Numbered from the stretch's first letter, positions 28,456-38,589 are shown. The stretch is 64,000 nt of DNA from Paeniglutamicibacter psychrophenolicus (GCF_030812255.1 NZ_JAUSSH010000005.1:1-64000), one strand, 5' to 3'. Notes: generated from the sequence alone by a model not told the origin. Translations and numbers: made by a program.

Positions 28456-29651
28456 TATGCCTGCAGCTCATGCCGGCGGAGGCGCAGCTCCCGCTGGGCC
28501 CCGCGCAACACTGAACCCTCGAAGGGCAGAGCGGCTAGGTCGATGGTGGCGGCAGCCTTGAGCGCGAGCCGGTTTGCCGATGCTGCGGCCCTGGTCGGCA
28601 ATCCGAGGGAGTCGGCGAATTGGGCCCAATGCCGGGCCTTGAGGTTCTTCAGTTTTCCCGCAATCGGAAGTGCCGTGGTTTCATCGCCGTAGAGCATGGT
28701 GCAGGGCAGGTCATGCATGGGCGAGATCTCGAAACCGCCGCCCTGCCTTCCCAGCACGGCCAGATTCTTGGCATGAAGGTCACCGTTGCCGGTCAGCCAG
28801 CCAAAGGCAAATTGCAGGTACAGGTTTCGGCGGGCCACCACGGGGGCAATACACAAGCGGGCCAGGGCAAATGCAAGGTCTTCGGCCGCCACACCGTACT
28901 TCGCGGCCGGGGGCAGGCCCATGACCTGCGTTCCGTCCTCGAGGGCCATCCGGTGCCAGTGGCCGTCGGTTCCCTTACGGCGGTCGAACCTCTCGACCAG
29001 CAGGCCGGCCAGTCCGTGCTTGTCATGGATGATCCGGTTGCCCACCACCGGGAGGTTCAGGTTTCTTGCCCCGGCCAGGTGCGCGGCCTCGTTGGCCACC
29101 AGATGGGGGTCCTGCGCGGGATCGAGCTTGAGCAGATAGCGTCGGCCCCGCGTCGCCAACGGCGTGGTGGGCATCGAGGCGCTCGCCTTGTCCTGGACCC
29201 CGGGAAGTGCGTGCAGGTCCACCGAGTTCGCCAGGACGGCGAAGTCCAGGTCTTCCGGCGTCGAGGTGTCCGCCAGCGCCTCTGGTTCGGCGGGAACGTC
29301 CCCCGCGGGAACCACCTGTACGTCGCCCGGGACATCGGCACCCACGGCGAGCAGCAAGGTCAGTTCGTCGTCGAAGCTGGTCTTGGTCGCATTCTTCAAC
29401 ACCGTCAGCCGGTGTCCCTCGGGAAGCAGCCCCGCAAAGAACGCGGGACGGGCACCATTGGGCGTCTCGACCGCGGCGTTTTCCAGCGGAAGGGAAAAGG
29501 CCACCGGCGCCTTGCCGCCGGCCAGGTAGCTGTCCAGGTAGCCGAAGCGGATGCCCCCGGCAGCCGTTCGGGTCAGCTCCCCCGCGTGGACACCGTTCTT
29601 GTAGACGTCGGCACCCTCGATGAACCTGAGCCGTTGGAGGTCCGGGGTCAT
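28455..29651 (-). CDS. hipA: HipA-type toxin kinase
   Basis: A protein of 398 residues of the HipA Ser/Thr kinase toxin family. E. coli HipA phosphorylates glutamyl-tRNA synthetase and induces persistence. Features: an N-terminal couple-HipA domain (FIEGADVYKNGVHAGEL, AFFAGLLPEG), the Gly/Ser-rich ATP loop KASASM (155-160), the catalytic loop NGDLHAKN with Asp291, and the metal-binding Asp314 in SPMHDLPCT. All key residues are present, so the kinase should be active. Its ATG overlaps the hipB stop (ATGA), as usual for hipBA. The substrate in this organism is unknown. Confidence 0.94.
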   Translation of the reverse strand: MTPDLQRLRFIEGADVYKNGVHAGELTRTAAGGIRFGYLDSYLAGGKAPVAFSLPLENAAVETPNGARPAFFAGLLPEGHRLTVLKNATKTSFDDELTLLLAVGADVPGDVQVVPAGDVPAEPEALADTSTPEDLDFAVLANSVDLHALPGVQDKASASMPTTPLATRGRRYLLKLDPAQDPHLVANEAAHLAGARNLNLPVVGNRIIHDKHGLAGLLVERFDRRKGTDGHWHRMALEDGTQVMGLPPAAKYGVAAEDLAFALARLCIAPVVARRNLYLQFAFGWLTGNGDLHAKNLAVLGRQGGGFEISPMHDLPCTMLYGDETTALPIAGKLKNLKARHWAQFADSLGLPTRAAASANRLALKAAATIDLAALPFEGSVLRGAQRELRLRRHELQA

Positions 29652-29848
29652 CGACCGACGCCAATCTTGAGCCCCAGCACGTTGAGGACGGAGGCCACGG
29701 CGCGCAGGGACGGATTGCCGGTGGCGGTTTCCAGCGCGCGCACGGTCCGTTCGGAGACCTCGGCCAAGTCGGCCAGTTTCCCTTGGGTCAACCCGGCGTC
29801 CTTGCGGGCCCGGCGGATCTCCAGCGCCAGTGCAGATACGGTGTCCAT
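29648..29848 (-). CDS. hipB: HipB-type XRE antitoxin
   Basis: A protein of 66 residues, essentially one XRE helix-turn-helix (LTQGKLADLAEVSERTVRALE). It should bind HipA and repress the operon. The start is ATG at 29848, with AAGAAG as ribosome site. A longer frame upstream would run through the operators and is rejected. It ends in LGLKIGV, a short hydrophobic tail of the kind that contacts HipA. Three operator-like palindromes lie upstream. Confidence 0.92.
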   Translation of the reverse strand: MDTVSALALEIRRARKDAGLTQGKLADLAEVSERTVRALETATGNPSLRAVASVLNVLGLKIGVGR

Positions 29849-29862
29849 GACACTTCTTGCAC

Positions 29863-29878
29863 CGGCAAGATAATGCCG
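29863..29878. promoter_or_regulatory. hipBA operator-like palindrome O1
   Basis: CGGCA-N6-TGCCG, 14 bases upstream of the hipB ATG, just ahead of the ribosome site. It has the same layout as O2 and O3. Confidence 0.75.
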
Positions 29879-29911
29879 TTCTTGATGCTTCATCATCCCT
29901 TGATCCATGGA

Positions 29912-29949
29912 AAACCCGCTTTCGGCAAGATCTTGCCGAAAGCGGGTTT
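29912..29949. promoter_or_regulatory. hipBA operator-like palindrome O2 (38-bp perfect palindrome)
   Basis: The core CGGCAAGATCTTGCCG (29923-29938) is extended on both sides to a 38-bp perfect palindrome without spacer. Its centre is 60 bp from O1. Confidence 0.82.
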
Positions 29950-29983
29950 CTGGATGGGATGCACCCGCCGGAAGACGGCTGGT

Positions 29984-29999
29984 CGGCAACTTGTTGCCG
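29984..29999. promoter_or_regulatory. hipBA operator-like palindrome O3
   Basis: CGGCAACTTGTTGCCG, a perfect 16-bp palindrome with the same CGGCA-N6-TGCCG layout, centred 61 bp from O2. It lies 9 bases past the stop of the VOC gene. Confidence 0.72.
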
Positions 30000-30008
30000 G
30001 TTCGGTGG

Positions 30009-30386
30009 CTACCCGTTCGGGCGCTGCGGCAGGTACTGCACCGCCCACTTGTTGCCGTCCGGATCGGCGAAGTACACGAAGTGCCCCCACGGCTGGATGT
30101 CGACGTCGCTGACGTCCACGCCGTTGGCCTTGAGCTGGTCGTGGGCCTTGTGGATGTCGCTGACCACCATCTGCAGACTCGGCGCCGTCCCGGGGGCCGC
30201 GTCGTTCAGGCCCTCGCCGATGGTGATGGAGCAGGCGGATCCCGGCGGGGTCAGCTGGACGAAGCGGATTGACTCGGTGGGCCGCTCGTCGTAGTCGGCG
30301 TTGAACCCGACCTTGTTCACATAGAAATCCTTGGCGCGGTCCACATCGGACACGGGGACAAATACCAGTTCCAGTTTCCAGTCCAT
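30009..30386 (-). CDS. VOC family (glyoxalase-fold) protein
   Basis: A protein of 125 residues with the glyoxalase/bleomycin-resistance fold: MDWKLELVFVPVSDVDRAKDFY at the N-terminus and FADPDGNKWAVQYLP at the C-terminus. The family includes metal-dependent lyases, dioxygenases and drug-binding proteins; the substrate cannot be told here. The start is the ATG at 30386. It stands between hipB and the ABC exporter on the same strand, with no operon link to either that I can show. Confidence 0.88.
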   Translation of the reverse strand: MDWKLELVFVPVSDVDRAKDFYVNKVGFNADYDERPTESIRFVQLTPPGSACSITIGEGLNDAAPGTAPSLQMVVSDIHKAHDQLKANGVDVSDVDIQPWGHFVYFADPDGNKWAVQYLPQRPNG

Positions 30387-30495
30387 GCCGCCCACGCTAC
30401 TGCCGCAGCAAGACCCGCGTAAAGGGGTTGCGGGGGCCGTCCCGCTCCCGGGGCGCACCCCCGCACAGGGGGAGGGAGGCACACGCCCCGGTCCG

Positions 30496-32136
30496 CTATT
30501 CGGGCATCAGGTCCCTGGCCCGGAAGCGCCAGAACCCGATCGTGGCCAGCACCAGGGCGACGACACCCAGGACCACCAGGGGCAGCAGGGCGAAGTCCTC
30601 GGCCGCGAGCCGCGGGACCGCCCCGAACGGGGTCGCCTTGATGACGTCCTCGGACAGGGAAAGCAATCCGCCGAACATCGCGGCCATGACCGAGAGCCCG
30701 TAGACCGCCCACGCGATGCCGGTGCTGGGCCGCGGGATGAATCCCTGGCAGAAGAGCAGCACCCCCAGCATCAGCAGCACCGCAGGCCAGTAGGCGAACG
30801 AGGCGGCGGCCATGGCCCCGCCGGTCGCCGCACCCTGGGACGAGACGCCGGTGAGGTAGCCGCCGACCAGCAGCATCACCGCGGAGCCGATCCCTGCCAC
30901 CAGGACGTGCGCCCACAGCCAGCCGAAGCGTGAGAGCGATCCGGCCAGCTGGCTCTCCAGCCGCCCGCTTTCCTCCTCGCTGCGTGCCCCGGCCAGCGCC
31001 TGGACGGCGAACGCCCCGGCCAGCAGCCCGTTGAAGAGCACGAAGATGCCCATCACCCCGTCAAGCATGTCGTTCCCGGCCCCCACGAAGGACTTGGCGA
31101 ACGGGTTGCTGGGGTCCAACACCGAGGTCATGGCCCTGGCGACCGACCCGAAGAAGAGCCCCGCAACCACCGCGCCCAGGAACCAGCCGACCAGCGAGCT
31201 GCGTTGCAGCCGCAGCGCCAGGCCCAGCGGGTTGGCCAGCAGCGCCGAGGCGGTTGCCGGGCCGGGCCGCTCGGGCAGGATGCCGGAGCCCAGGTCGCGC
31301 CGGGTGCCCAGGCGCAGCGCCAGCGCGCAGCCGAGCACCGCCAGGCCCAGCAGGGCCAGCAGCGGCCACCAGTTGTTCTCCCCGAAGGAGCGCATGTTCT
31401 GCGCCCAGCCAATGGGCGAGAACCAGCTCAGTGCGCTCGGGTCGGTGCCGTTGGCCTGCAGGTCGGCACCCGCGCGGATGAAGTAGAAGAGCGCCAGCAG
31501 CGCCACGGCCAGGGAGTTTGCCCCGCGGCTGGTGGTCGAGAGCTGGCCGCAGATCGCCGAGATCGCCACGAAAGCCAGCCCGGTGCCGGCGATGGAGGCA
31601 CCCATGGTCCATGATCCGTCGCTCGGCAGCTTCAGGCCCAGGCACAGCAGGGAGATCAGCAAGCCGGTGAGGACGGACAGCGCCCCGGCCACCAGGTAGT
31701 TCGCCACCGAGTAGGCGTGCCGCCCCAGCGCGGCCGAACGCAGCAGCTCGGTGCGCCCGGTTTCCTCGTCGGCCCGTCCGTTGCGGGTGACCAGGAAGAT
31801 CGAGGCGAAGCCCAATGCCACGGCCAGGGTCATCCAGATCTTGATGACCAGGATGCCGCCGAGCGAACCTGCCGCGTAGGGCAGGCCGGTCATGGCCGCC
31901 ACGGCCGGGGTGTTGGCCACCTGGGCGTAGGCGTCGCGGGACGCCTGGGTCGGGAAGGCCTCCTGCTGGGAGCCGTAGACGATCGGGATCATCACCGCCA
32001 GCACCGCCGCCCAGATCAGCAGCCGCAGCCAGTTGCGGCGCAGGATGAATTTCACGGCCGTGCCCACCCCGGCCAGGTAACCGGTGGAGACGGAGGTTCC
32101 CCGTGCGGCGCGGCCCAGGACCGTTGTGCTGCTCAT
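30496..32136 (-). CDS. ABC exporter permease (polyketide-antibiotic exporter type)
   Basis: A protein of 546 residues with about twelve membrane helices in two halves, the layout of TetR-controlled actinobacterial exporters annotated as 'exporter of polyketide antibiotics'. The segment [21 protein letters not shown] in the first loop and [20 protein letters not shown] in the second repeat are the paired coupling-type motifs (E-E-x-GRxE) that mark this family; both are given as fragments of longer loops. It overlaps the ATP-binding gene by 4 bases. The transported compound is unknown. Confidence 0.9.
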   Translation of the reverse strand: MSSTTVLGRAARGTSVSTGYLAGVGTAVKFILRRNWLRLLIWAAVLAVMIPIVYGSQQEAFPTQASRDAYAQVANTPAVAAMTGLPYAAGSLGGILVIKIWMTLAVALGFASIFLVTRNGRADEETGRTELLRSAALGRHAYSVANYLVAGALSVLTGLLISLLCLGLKLPSDGSWTMGASIAGTGLAFVAISAICGQLSTTSRGANSLAVALLALFYFIRAGADLQANGTDPSALSWFSPIGWAQNMRSFGENNWWPLLALLGLAVLGCALALRLGTRRDLGSGILPERPGPATASALLANPLGLALRLQRSSLVGWFLGAVVAGLFFGSVARAMTSVLDPSNPFAKSFVGAGNDMLDGVMGIFVLFNGLLAGAFAVQALAGARSEEESGRLESQLAGSLSRFGWLWAHVLVAGIGSAVMLLVGGYLTGVSSQGAATGGAMAAASFAYWPAVLLMLGVLLFCQGFIPRPSTGIAWAVYGLSVMAAMFGGLLSLSEDVIKATPFGAVPRLAAEDFALLPLVVLGVVALVLATIGFWRFRARDLMPE

Positions 32137-33089
32137 CGCGCACCGCCCGCTGCCGCGTGGGCGTGGCGCCCGGGCCTGGCGGCTGCCGGCTGGAGCGGAA
32201 GCCCTCCGTAGTGGCGCAGGAACAGGTCCTCGAGCGACGGCGGGGTCGAGACCAGGGAGCGGGGCGAGTACCCGGAAAGCGCCTCGAGCACGCCGCCCAG
32301 GTCTTCCTCGCCGACGGTGAAGGTGGCCTTGGGCCCGTCGAGGACCAGGTCGCTGATGCCCGGGACCGTGGCAAGCGCGGAGGTGTTTCCGGCCAGCAGC
32401 ACCGAGACGGTGGTGCGGTGCAGGTGGCGCAGCGCCTCGAGGCGCCCGGCCTCCACCGTCTGGCCCTCGCGGATGATGGTGACGGTGTCGCAGAGCTTCT
32501 CGACCTCCGCGAAGATGTGGCTGGAGAGCAGCACGCTGCGGCCCTCGGCCTTCACCTCGCGGATGCAGGCGGTGAAGACCTGTTCCATCAGCGGGTCAAG
32601 GCCGGATGTCGGCTCGTCCAGCAGCAGCAGCTCGGCATCCGAGGCCAGGGCCGCGACCAGGGCGACCTTCTGCCGGTTGCCCTTGGAGTAGCTGCGGGCC
32701 TTCTTGGTGGGGTCAAGGTCGAAGCGTTCGAGCAGCTCGTCGCGCTTGGCGGCATCCACTCCCCCGCGCAGGGCCGCCAGGATGCCGATGGCCTGGCCGC
32801 CGGTGAGGTTGGGCCACAGGGCCACCTCGCCGGGCACGTAGGCGATGCGCCGGTGCAGGGCCACGGCATCGTCCCACGGATCCCCGCCAAGCATCTTCAC
32901 GCTGCCCGAATCGGCTCGCAGCAACCCGAGCAGGATGCGGATGGTGGTCGATTTGCCGGACCCGTTGGGCCCGAGGAATCCGGCGACCTCTCCGGCCTCG
33001 ACGTGCAGATCCAGTCCAGCCAGGGCCACGGTGCGCCCGAAATGCTTGTGCAGGTCGCTCACCGAGATGGCCGGGGTGTTGGTGGACAT
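32133..33089 (-). CDS. ABC transporter ATP-binding protein
   Basis: A protein of 318 residues: Walker [10 protein letters not shown] (40-48), signature YSKGNRQKV (a variant of LSGGQ, usual in this subfamily), Walker [14 protein letters not shown] and the switch His in SSHIF. The C-terminal ~90 residues form the extra domain found in drug/bacteriocin exporter ATPases. It powers the permease encoded just downstream and lies 10 bases after the TetR gene, so regulator, ATPase and permease form one operon. Confidence 0.95.
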   Translation of the reverse strand: MSTNTPAISVSDLHKHFGRTVALAGLDLHVEAGEVAGFLGPNGSGKSTTIRILLGLLRADSGSVKMLGGDPWDDAVALHRRIAYVPGEVALWPNLTGGQAIGILAALRGGVDAAKRDELLERFDLDPTKKARSYSKGNRQKVALVAALASDAELLLLDEPTSGLDPLMEQVFTACIREVKAEGRSVLLSSHIFAEVEKLCDTVTIIREGQTVEAGRLEALRHLHRTTVSVLLAGNTSALATVPGISDLVLDGPKATFTVGEEDLGGVLEALSGYSPRSLVSTPPSLEDLFLRHYGGLPLQPAAARPGRHAHAAAGGAR

Positions 33090-33099
33090 GGTTTTCTCC

Positions 33100-33774
33100 T
33101 TACCGATTCACGGGTTCTCCCGCGAGGCCCGCGGGCGGGTTCTTGGTTCCGGCCAGGAAGGCCAGGTATTCATCGAGGTACTCCCGGCTGGTGAACAGCC
33201 CCTCGGTGTACAGCTCGAGGGTTGGCAGCACTGCCTCGGCGTAGTAGCGTTCCATCACCGCGCCGAAGTCGTCCAGCGGCATCCCGGGACACATGGCGAA
33301 GCTGACCACCATGGCCCCGATCGATTGCTGGACCAGGAAGCGCACGCGCGCCTCCTCGTCGCGGCTGGGAACAATGATTCCCCGCTCCACGGCGTCACGG
33401 GAGAATTCCAGGGCCTCGGCGACCATGTGCTCGATGAAGTCCTTTCCCGCGTCCCCTCCCTCGCGGACCGAGCGCAGGATGTATACCAGCAGGATCCCGC
33501 CCTCGCGCGAGGACGGGAACTGGGCGAAGAGCTGCCGGGGCGAGGCCTTGAGGCTTTCGTTCTTCAGTGCGCGGTAGCGTGCAAGCACCGTGGCGTCGCA
33601 TTCGGCGCGCAGCGCTTCCTTGGACCCGAAGTGGTGGCGGACCAGGCCGGCGCTGACCTGGGCGCGGGCCGCAATGGCGCGCAGGGATTCGTCGAACCCG
33701 TGCGCCGCGAAGCACTCGATGGCGGCGTCGCGCAGCCGGGCCCGTCCGGTCAGATCCTCACGGGCTGTACTCAT
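33100..33774 (-). CDS. TetR family regulator of the ABC exporter
   Basis: A protein of 224 residues with an N-terminal TetR helix-turn-helix ([41 protein letters not shown], cited as one region) and a helical ligand-binding part. It is the first gene of the operon with the ATPase and permease, so it probably represses its own operon and is released by the exported drug. The start is ATG at 33774. The 5' region has TGTATAG direct repeats at 33774-33780 and 33794-33800, and no clear Shine-Dalgarno. Confidence 0.9.
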   Translation of the reverse strand: MSTAREDLTGRARLRDAAIECFAAHGFDESLRAIAARAQVSAGLVRHHFGSKEALRAECDATVLARYRALKNESLKASPRQLFAQFPSSREGGILLVYILRSVREGGDAGKDFIEHMVAEALEFSRDAVERGIIVPSRDEEARVRFLVQQSIGAMVVSFAMCPGMPLDDFGAVMERYYAEAVLPTLELYTEGLFTSREYLDEYLAFLAGTKNPPAGLAGEPVNR

Positions 33775-33800
33775 GTATAGGAGACTACTCGCGTGTATAG
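33774..33800. promoter_or_regulatory. TGTATAG direct repeats at the TetR start
   Basis: Two identical heptamers 20 bp apart (33774-33780, 33794-33800). On the gene strand each reads CTATACA. The distal one could be a -10 box giving a leader of about 13 bases; together they could be the TetR operator. Confidence 0.45.
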
Positions 33801-34419
33801 CGCTCGGCAATAGGTCCAAGGTCCCGATTTTTCATCGTCGCCCCTCGGTTTTTCCGCGGGTGTTCAGCGGATTCGCGGCAGTGCCGGACCGCCGGACCAA
33901 AGTGCCGCTGGCTGATCCGGCGGTGCGGATACCTGTTGCCGATGGCCGGGGCAGCTTGGAGGAATTTGTCGCCTCTGGCTTGCGCTGCAATGAACAGTGC
34001 CATATCGGTTCGAGTGGCGCCCCAACCGATGTTGTCCCTGCCGAAGGGCCTTGCCCTGACGGTGCCGATGGCGTCCCATCCCCTGGGCACGATCAAACGT
34101 CGAGTGGTCGAATGGTTCCACCCGGGCCCCGTTCGGTGGCCGTCCAGCTCATGCGAATCATTTCCTGATCGGCGCGGGAAAATAGGAGCAGTGCTGTCCA
34201 GCCCGCCATCCGCAGATCCTGTCCCCCTCGGGTTGCGACCTTAACCGAAGGCCACATCGCAGGCGGCATCTCGGAAGCCGGCAACCCCGGCGCCAGCGGC
34301 GCAAACGCCGATGACTCGAAAATTCAATCCATTGCCATACTCCTTGGCAAACTGAAAAGCCGTTGACAATCCAGGCTGGGTCATAGGCATGCACTTCCTC
34401 ATTCCCCGGACGGGTTTGC
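33801..34419. other. 619-bp gap without a supported gene
   Basis: The composition is less regular than in the flanking genes. Short frames exist on both strands, but none shows a ribosome site plus protein-like codon use or a known motif. It may hold decayed sequence. The frame ending at 34241 on the minus strand (about 53 codons) has many T-ending codons, unlike the neighbours. Confidence 0.5.
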
Positions 34420-36735
34420 TCAGGAGCCTCCGGCGTAGGCGGGCACGGAGGCCTTTTCCAGACGAACGACAACGGACTTGGACACCGGGGTATTGGAGCC
34501 TTCCGCCGTGGCGTCCAAGGAGACAAGCACGTTGGCTTCGGGGAAGTACGCGGCCACGCAGCCGCGCGCGGTGGGGTAGCCGATGATGCGCTGCTGGCGC
34601 AGGACCCGGTCGATGCCGTCGGGCGACTCGCTGTGGATGTCCACGTAGCTGCCGTCGGCGATGCCGAGTTCGGCCAGGTCGCCCGGGTTCACGAACAGGA
34701 CGTGCCGGCCCTTCTTCACGCCCCGGTACCTGTCGTTGAGGGTGTACATGGTGGTGTTGAACTGGTCGTGGGCGCGGACTGACTGCAGCAGCAACCGGCC
34801 CTTGGGGACCTTCACGGTTTCCAGCTCGCTGACCGTGAAGACGGCCTTGCCGGAGGGCGTGGGGAACGTGCGGCTGTCGCGCGGCGGGTGCGGCAGGACG
34901 AAGCCGCCCGGGCGGCGGACCTTGGCATTGTAGTCCTCGCAGTCCTCGCAGACGCGGCCGATGTGTTCGCGGATGGTGTCGTAGTCGGCCTCGAATCCGG
35001 CCCAGTTGATGGGGTGGTCCCGGCCCAGGACGGCCCGGGCCAGTCGGCTGACGATGGCCATCTCGGAGAGCAGGTTCGGTCCGACCGGCTCCACCTTTCC
35101 GTGCGAGGCGTGCACGGCACACACGGTGTCCTCGACGGTGACGAACTGTTCACCGGATGCCTGCCGGTCGATTTCGGTCCGGCCCATGGTGGGCAGGATC
35201 AGGGCCTTCTGCCCGGTAAATGCGTGGGAGCGGTTCAGCTTGGTGGACACCTGGACCGTGAGCTTCATCTTTTGCAGGGCGGCCTCGGCCACGGAGGTGT
35301 CGGAGATTGCGCCGACCAGGTTCCCGCCCATGGCGAAGAGCACCTTGAGCTTGCCATCCCGCATGGCGCGGATGCTCTGAACCGCGTCGACCCCGTTTTC
35401 CCGCGGCGGATCGAAATTGAACTCCTTGCCCAGTGCGTCCAGGAAGGCAGGCGGCATCTGCTCCCAGATACCCATGGTCCGGTCGCCCTGGACATTGCTG
35501 TGTCCACGGATGGGCGACGGGCCGGCACCGGGCTTTCCGATGTTGCCGCGCAGCAGAAGCAGGTTGATGATCTCCTTGATGGTGGGCACGGCCTTTTTGT
35601 GCTGGGTCAGGCCCATGGCCCAGGTGACAATGACCTTGTCCGCCTTCAGGTAGCGGGCAGCGAGCTCGTCGATTTCCGCCGTCCGCAGTCCGGTGGCGGC
35701 CAACACGGCGGCATCGTCGAGCTCGGCGATGTGGGTCCGGTATTCGTCCAGGCCCTGGCAGCATTCCTCCAGGAACGTGTGGTCCAGGACGGCGCCGGGT
35801 GCCGCGTCTTCGGCGGCAAAGACCCGCTTGGCCAGGGCCTGCATCAGGGCCATGTCTCCGGCCAGCCGGATCTGCAGGAACTGGTCGGCCAGATCGATGC
35901 CCTTGCCGACCAGCCCGCGGGGCTTCTGCGGGTTCCTGAAGTTGATCAGGCCGGCTTCGGGCAGCGGGTTGACGGCCACGATCTGGGCACCGGCGAGCTT
36001 GGCTTCCTCCAGCGCCGTCAGCATCCGCGGATGGCAGGTGCCAGGGTTCTGCCCCATGATGATGATCAGGTCCGACTTTGCAAAGTCTTCATAGGAGATC
36101 GCGCTCTTGCCCACCCCGATGGTCTCCCCCATGGCGAGTCCCGTTGACTCGTGGCACATGTTGGAGCAGTCCGGCAGGTTGTTGGTGCCGAAGGCTCGGG
36201 CAAACAACTGGTACTGGAAGGCCGTCTCGTTGCTGGTGCGGCCGCTGGTATAGAACGCCGCCTCGTTCGGGGAATCGAGGGCGTTCAGCTCACCGGCCAC
36301 CAGCCGGAACGCGTTGTCCCAACTGATGGGCTGGTAATGGTCCGAACCAGCCGGCTTGTAGACCGGATCGACCAGCCGTCCCTGCTGGCCCAGCCAGTAC
36401 TCGCTGCGCCCCCGCATGGAGGAAACCGAATTGGCTTCCCAGAATTCCCGCGGCACCGTCAGCAGCCCCGCTTCCCACGTCACCGCCTTGGCTCCGTTTT
36501 CGCAGAACTCGGCCGTCTTGCGGTGCGGCGGATCCGGCCAGGCACAGCTCATGCAGTCGAAGCCGTCCTTCTGGTTCATTGCCAGCAGGGTTTTCGCGGA
36601 TCGCACGGGGCCCATGGCTGAAAGCGCCTGGGGAAGGGATTCGGTGAGGCCATGAAGCCCGGCTGCCGCCCGGGCGGGCCGGCCGACCTTCATCTCGGCG
36701 TCCGAGTCATCCTGGACCGGGGGCTTGCTGCTCAT
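34420..36735 (-). CDS. FdhF/YdeP family molybdopterin oxidoreductase
   Basis: A protein of 771 residues, related to formate dehydrogenase H and to E. coli YdeP (linked to acid resistance). An N-terminal Cys61-x2-Cys64-x13-Cys78 cluster-type motif is followed by the long molybdopterin domain (YTSGRTSNETAFQYQLFARAFG, NMCHESTGLAM, IIMGQNPGTCHPRM, AVNPLPEAGL, TWAMGLTQHKKAV) and a C-terminal molydopterin dinucleotide-binding domain (FVNPGDLAELGIADGSYVDI). The substrate is not known for this family and formate is not assured. ATG at 36735 is preferred over an upstream ATG three codons earlier. It lies 281 bases downstream of moaA on the same strand; moaA supplies the first step of its cofactor. Confidence 0.92.
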   Translation of the reverse strand: MSSKPPVQDDSDAEMKVGRPARAAAGLHGLTESLPQALSAMGPVRSAKTLLAMNQKDGFDCMSCAWPDPPHRKTAEFCENGAKAVTWEAGLLTVPREFWEANSVSSMRGRSEYWLGQQGRLVDPVYKPAGSDHYQPISWDNAFRLVAGELNALDSPNEAAFYTSGRTSNETAFQYQLFARAFGTNNLPDCSNMCHESTGLAMGETIGVGKSAISYEDFAKSDLIIIMGQNPGTCHPRMLTALEEAKLAGAQIVAVNPLPEAGLINFRNPQKPRGLVGKGIDLADQFLQIRLAGDMALMQALAKRVFAAEDAAPGAVLDHTFLEECCQGLDEYRTHIAELDDAAVLAATGLRTAEIDELAARYLKADKVIVTWAMGLTQHKKAVPTIKEIINLLLLRGNIGKPGAGPSPIRGHSNVQGDRTMGIWEQMPPAFLDALGKEFNFDPPRENGVDAVQSIRAMRDGKLKVLFAMGGNLVGAISDTSVAEAALQKMKLTVQVSTKLNRSHAFTGQKALILPTMGRTEIDRQASGEQFVTVEDTVCAVHASHGKVEPVGPNLLSEMAIVSRLARAVLGRDHPINWAGFEADYDTIREHIGRVCEDCEDYNAKVRRPGGFVLPHPPRDSRTFPTPSGKAVFTVSELETVKVPKGRLLLQSVRAHDQFNTTMYTLNDRYRGVKKGRHVLFVNPGDLAELGIADGSYVDIHSESPDGIDRVLRQQRIIGYPTARGCVAAYFPEANVLVSLDATAEGSNTPVSKSVVVRLEKASVPAYAGGS

Positions 36736-37016
36736 GGCACACAACCTTTGCTTGAAGAATCGACTCTCCGGAATGAAGGGTGTGTCCGGTCAATCCGGTT
36801 CCACGCCCGGTGTCGTGTGCGTTGCCCCCACACGCACGACGCTGGGCGCTCACTGGCAGGTATGACCGTTCTAACATCGCTGCATGGCAAAGGCAACATG
36901 ACCATCCCCTGACGTGCCTTACACGGGCGGCTTCCCGTCGCAACAGCCAGGCAATCCCCCTCGGGAAACCGTGCATCCGCGCACCCCTTGCCGGCCCGGA
37001 TGAAGGAATCCCGTCC

Positions 37017-38060
37017 TCAGCCGCCGATGTAGTTCATCTCGATCTTTTTCATGCCCGGCTTGCTCACGCCGGGCGTTCTGGCACTGCGCAGTTCCGAGTA
37101 CCTGTCCGCCCGGGCGCCCCACAGGACCGCGAGTGCATTGGCCAGGTCTTCGTCCGTGGCACCGGCGCGGAGCAGCGCCCGCAGGTCGGTGCCCCGGGTG
37201 GCGAACAGGCAGGTAAACAGCTTGCCGTCGGCGGAGAGCCGCGCCCGGGTGCATCCGCCGCAGAAGGCACGGGTAACACTGGAGATCGCGCCGATCTCCC
37301 CGGCGCCGTCCACATACCGCCAGCGCTGGGCGGTCTCGCCCGGGTAGTTTGCCTCCAGCGGCTCCAGCGGAAACACGCTGCCGATCCGTTCAACCACCTC
37401 CGCGCTCGGCACGACCTGGTCCATCTTCCAGCCGTTGGAGGTTCCCACGTCCATGTATTCAATGAAGCGCAGGATGAATCCGGTGCCCCGGAAGTGCCGG
37501 GCCATGTCAACGATGCTGTCATCGTTCAGGCCCCTCTTGACCACCATGTTGACCTTCACCGGGCCCAGACCCGCGGCTTGGGCGGCGTCGATTGCGTGCA
37601 GGACTTTCGCCACGGGGTAGTCGACGTCGTTCATGGCCTGGAAGACGGCCTCGTCCAGGGAATCCAGCGACACCGTGACCCGGTCCAGGCCGGCGGCCTT
37701 GAGTGCCTCCGCCTTCTGCGCAAGGACGGAGCCGTTGGTGGTCATGGCGAGGTCGGGCGGTTCGCCGCCGGGCGTGCGCAGTGCGGCGAGCATGGCGACC
37801 AGGTCCTCGATGCCGCGGCGCAGCAGCGGCTCGCCACCGGTCAGCCGGATCTTGCGCACGCCGTGGTCCATGGAGATCCGTGCCAGCGTGGTGATCTCCT
37901 CGAAGGTGAGCAGCTGGTCGTGTGGCATGAACACGAAGTCGCGGCCGAAGATTTCCTTGGGCATGCAGTAGACGCAGCGGAAATTGCAGCGGTCCGTGAC
38001 GGATATCCGCAGGTCCCGCAACGGGCGCTGCAGCGTATCGGTCATCTGTGGGGCAGCCAT
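37017..38060 (-). CDS. moaA: GTP 3',8-cyclase MoaA
   Basis: The radical SAM enzyme that starts molybdenum cofactor synthesis by converting GTP to 3',8-cyclo-GTP. The protein has 347 residues: the SAM cluster Cys25-x3-Cys29-x2-Cys32 in [22 protein letters not shown], and the second cluster Cys residues in [19 protein letters not shown]. The last two residues are Gly-Gly, the MoaA tail needed for catalysis. No moaC, moaD, moaE or moeA is in the window. It stands upstream of the YdeP-type molybdoenzyme. Confidence 0.96.
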   Translation of the reverse strand: MAAPQMTDTLQRPLRDLRISVTDRCNFRCVYCMPKEIFGRDFVFMPHDQLLTFEEITTLARISMDHGVRKIRLTGGEPLLRRGIEDLVAMLAALRTPGGEPPDLAMTTNGSVLAQKAEALKAAGLDRVTVSLDSLDEAVFQAMNDVDYPVAKVLHAIDAAQAAGLGPVKVNMVVKRGLNDDSIVDMARHFRGTGFILRFIEYMDVGTSNGWKMDQVVPSAEVVERIGSVFPLEPLEANYPGETAQRWRYVDGAGEIGAISSVTRAFCGGCTRARLSADGKLFTCLFATRGTDLRALLRAGATDEDLANALAVLWGARADRYSELRSARTPGVSKPGMKKIEMNYIGG

Positions 38061-38589
38061 TGTTCAACCTCCAACACGGGTCCGGACCTTGGCCGGCACC
38101 CTGTTTCCACCATAGGCCTGCACGAAGCTGACGTCGAGGATTGGGCGGGCGAGTGCGGCGGCGGCCGCCCCTGGCAACAAGGACCACAATGGGCAGCTCC
38201 CCAACACGTTCCAGGACCTGAAAGCCCACGCTTTGGCCGTTCGTCGGTGGCACCACCCCGCCGCCGTGCCCATTCCCGGGATCGGTGCCGGCCGGAATCG
38301 CCAATTGAACACGGTCTTTGCCTTCACCCGAAGAGGCCAGCCGGTTTCGGGGAGAGGTTTCGGCCTCGTTGGCCAAGATGCTGGCGAAGCGGTTGGCTTC
38401 GCGCCCGGAGAGCACCGGGAGGCCGCGGCGCGGGTGGCCTTCGACCCGGGCCGCGGGGGTGATGGGTGCGGGCACGATCATAAGGGGAAGCACTCCCGCC
38501 GGTTCCTTGCCCGCCTCGGGGTTGCCTTTTTCCGTCCGCCCCGGTCGACCGGCTTTTCGCATCAATCCAGGGGTTGCCCGTCGGTGCGT
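38061..38589. other. 529-bp gap between dnaE2 and moaA, possible gene remnant
   Basis: No complete gene is supported. On the minus strand, 38475-38350 reads with coding-like third positions and begins at an ATG, and another frame (38327 to stop at 38064, four bases before the moaA ATG) is protein-like near its end. They may be parts of one frameshifted gene upstream of moaA. I do not recognise the family. Confidence 0.35.

Noticed and set aside
34241-34402. Short minus-strand frame (about 53 codons) after the YdeP-type gene
   Set aside because: It begins with a plausible ATG but has many T-ending codons, no ribosome site and no recognisable motif. Foreign origin cannot be excluded, but it is not supported.
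36821-36850. Inverted-repeat-like GTCGTG...CACGAC before the YdeP-type gene
   Set aside because: Only the outer 6 bases pair cleanly; the inner bases do not match well enough to call an operator.
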